In this document: positions 63,856-64,000 of the stretch, in pieces
How positions within the stretch are numbered: position 1 is the first letter of the stretch
How the letters are laid out: each line of letters starts with the position of its first letter
From: Neokomagataea tanensis
GTDB taxonomy: Bacteria; Pseudomonadota; Alphaproteobacteria; Acetobacterales; Acetobacteraceae
Assembly (NCBI RefSeq): GCF_006542335.1
Contig: NZ_CP032485.1
Coordinates: 1,967,001 to 2,031,000 of the forward strand
Direction of reading: 5' to 3'
DNA: 64,000 nucleotides
The notes under the pieces: generated by a model
Told to the model about the DNA's origin: nothing
Database searches by the model: none
The model's input: only the letters and a program-made list of their open reading frames with translations
Program-made: the position numbers and the translations under genes

Positions 63856-64000
63856 TGTCAGATGGTGGTGACGGCTATCGCAGTGATGAGCCACCACGGC
63901 GGGATGATCTTCCTCGCCGCCCGCTCGGGGGAGGTGATGACCGAGCAACAGCGCGCCCTCCTGAGGCGCGGTCGCCGGGGCGTGAGCGTTTGAGCCAAGA
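63855..64000 (+). CDS. N-terminus of a probable SPOR-domain protein, cut by window edge
   Basis: From the ATG at 63855, which shares its A with the argS stop, 48 codons run to the window edge: MSDGGDGYRSDEPPRRDDLP, then an Arg/Pro/Gly-rich disordered stretch. GAGGAA lies just upstream inside argS. No domain is visible yet. In many Alphaproteobacteria the gene after argS encodes a SPOR-domain membrane protein that starts with such a charged, disordered tail, so the name rests on position. Confidence 0.6.
   Translation, partial: MSDGGDGYRSDEPPRRDDLPRRPLGGGDDRATARPPEARSPGRERLSQ

Overview
The window looks like a chromosomal segment of an acetic acid bacterium (Alphaproteobacteria, Acetobacteraceae; Gluconobacter/Acetobacter/Asaia-like). 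The strongest evidence is the pentose phosphate operon. It holds transketolase, a transaldolase-glucose-6-phosphate isomerase fusion, a short 6-phosphogluconate dehydrogenase, a HAD phosphatase, 6-phosphogluconolactonase, ribose-5-phosphate isomerase and gluconokinase, and from memory this order matches Gluconobacter. The divergent erpA-xth / dgt-argS-SPOR cluster and the large RNase E are also typical of Alphaproteobacteria. The genus cannot be fixed from the sequence alone.

Layout, left to right. 1-1532: a minus-strand pair of an ankyrin-repeat protein and hisC, the latter cut by the window edge. 1533-10844: the complete pentose phosphate/gluconate operon, closed by a perfect 23-bp bidirectional terminator; no zwf is present. 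10975-14608: a TonB-dependent receptor followed by a Tat-exported GlpQ. 14719-17384: a HerA-like ATPase and a BaiN/HI0933-type flavoprotein, overlapping by 4 bases. 17496-19926: adenine deaminase, an entericidin-like lipoprotein and a 53-residue DUF2256 protein. 19927-21354: an AT-rich islet ending at tRNA-Arg(CCG), with a broken toxin-like tail overlapping an intact immunity-like gene, then a decayed IS6-type transposase. 21419-30865: a lipoprotein hydrolase, polA, a SCO-like protein without copper ligands, an orphan peptide-type binding protein, purD, xseA and a small lipoprotein. 30937-37883: rne with a long leader, a Tat-exported amidase, leuA behind a leader-peptide attenuator-like region, and a TauE/SafE permease whose Shine-Dalgarno sequence lies in a perfect hairpin.

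37931-48664: two glycine-zipper lipoproteins, the mreBCD-mrdA-rodA rod-shape operon, an aldose epimerase-like gene and glyQS. 48834-51513: a likely copper-uptake pair, an OprC-like receptor with both copper motifs and a DUF2946-like Cys/His/Met-rich membrane protein. 51757-64000: a DUF2076 protein, a Rieske/AIF-like reductase, aspS, an AIM24-family protein, a siderophore-type TonB receptor, xth, erpA, dgt, argS and the start of a probable SPOR-type gene.

Most of the window is core metabolism, envelope growth and information processing. The less ordinary parts are the leuA leader, the tauE and AIM24 start-site hairpins, the toxin/immunity islet, the ligand-less SCO protein, the copper-receptor module and the receptor-GlpQ pair. 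I saw no CRISPR array, prophage, rRNA, intact insertion sequence or replication origin, and no clearly new multi-gene system.
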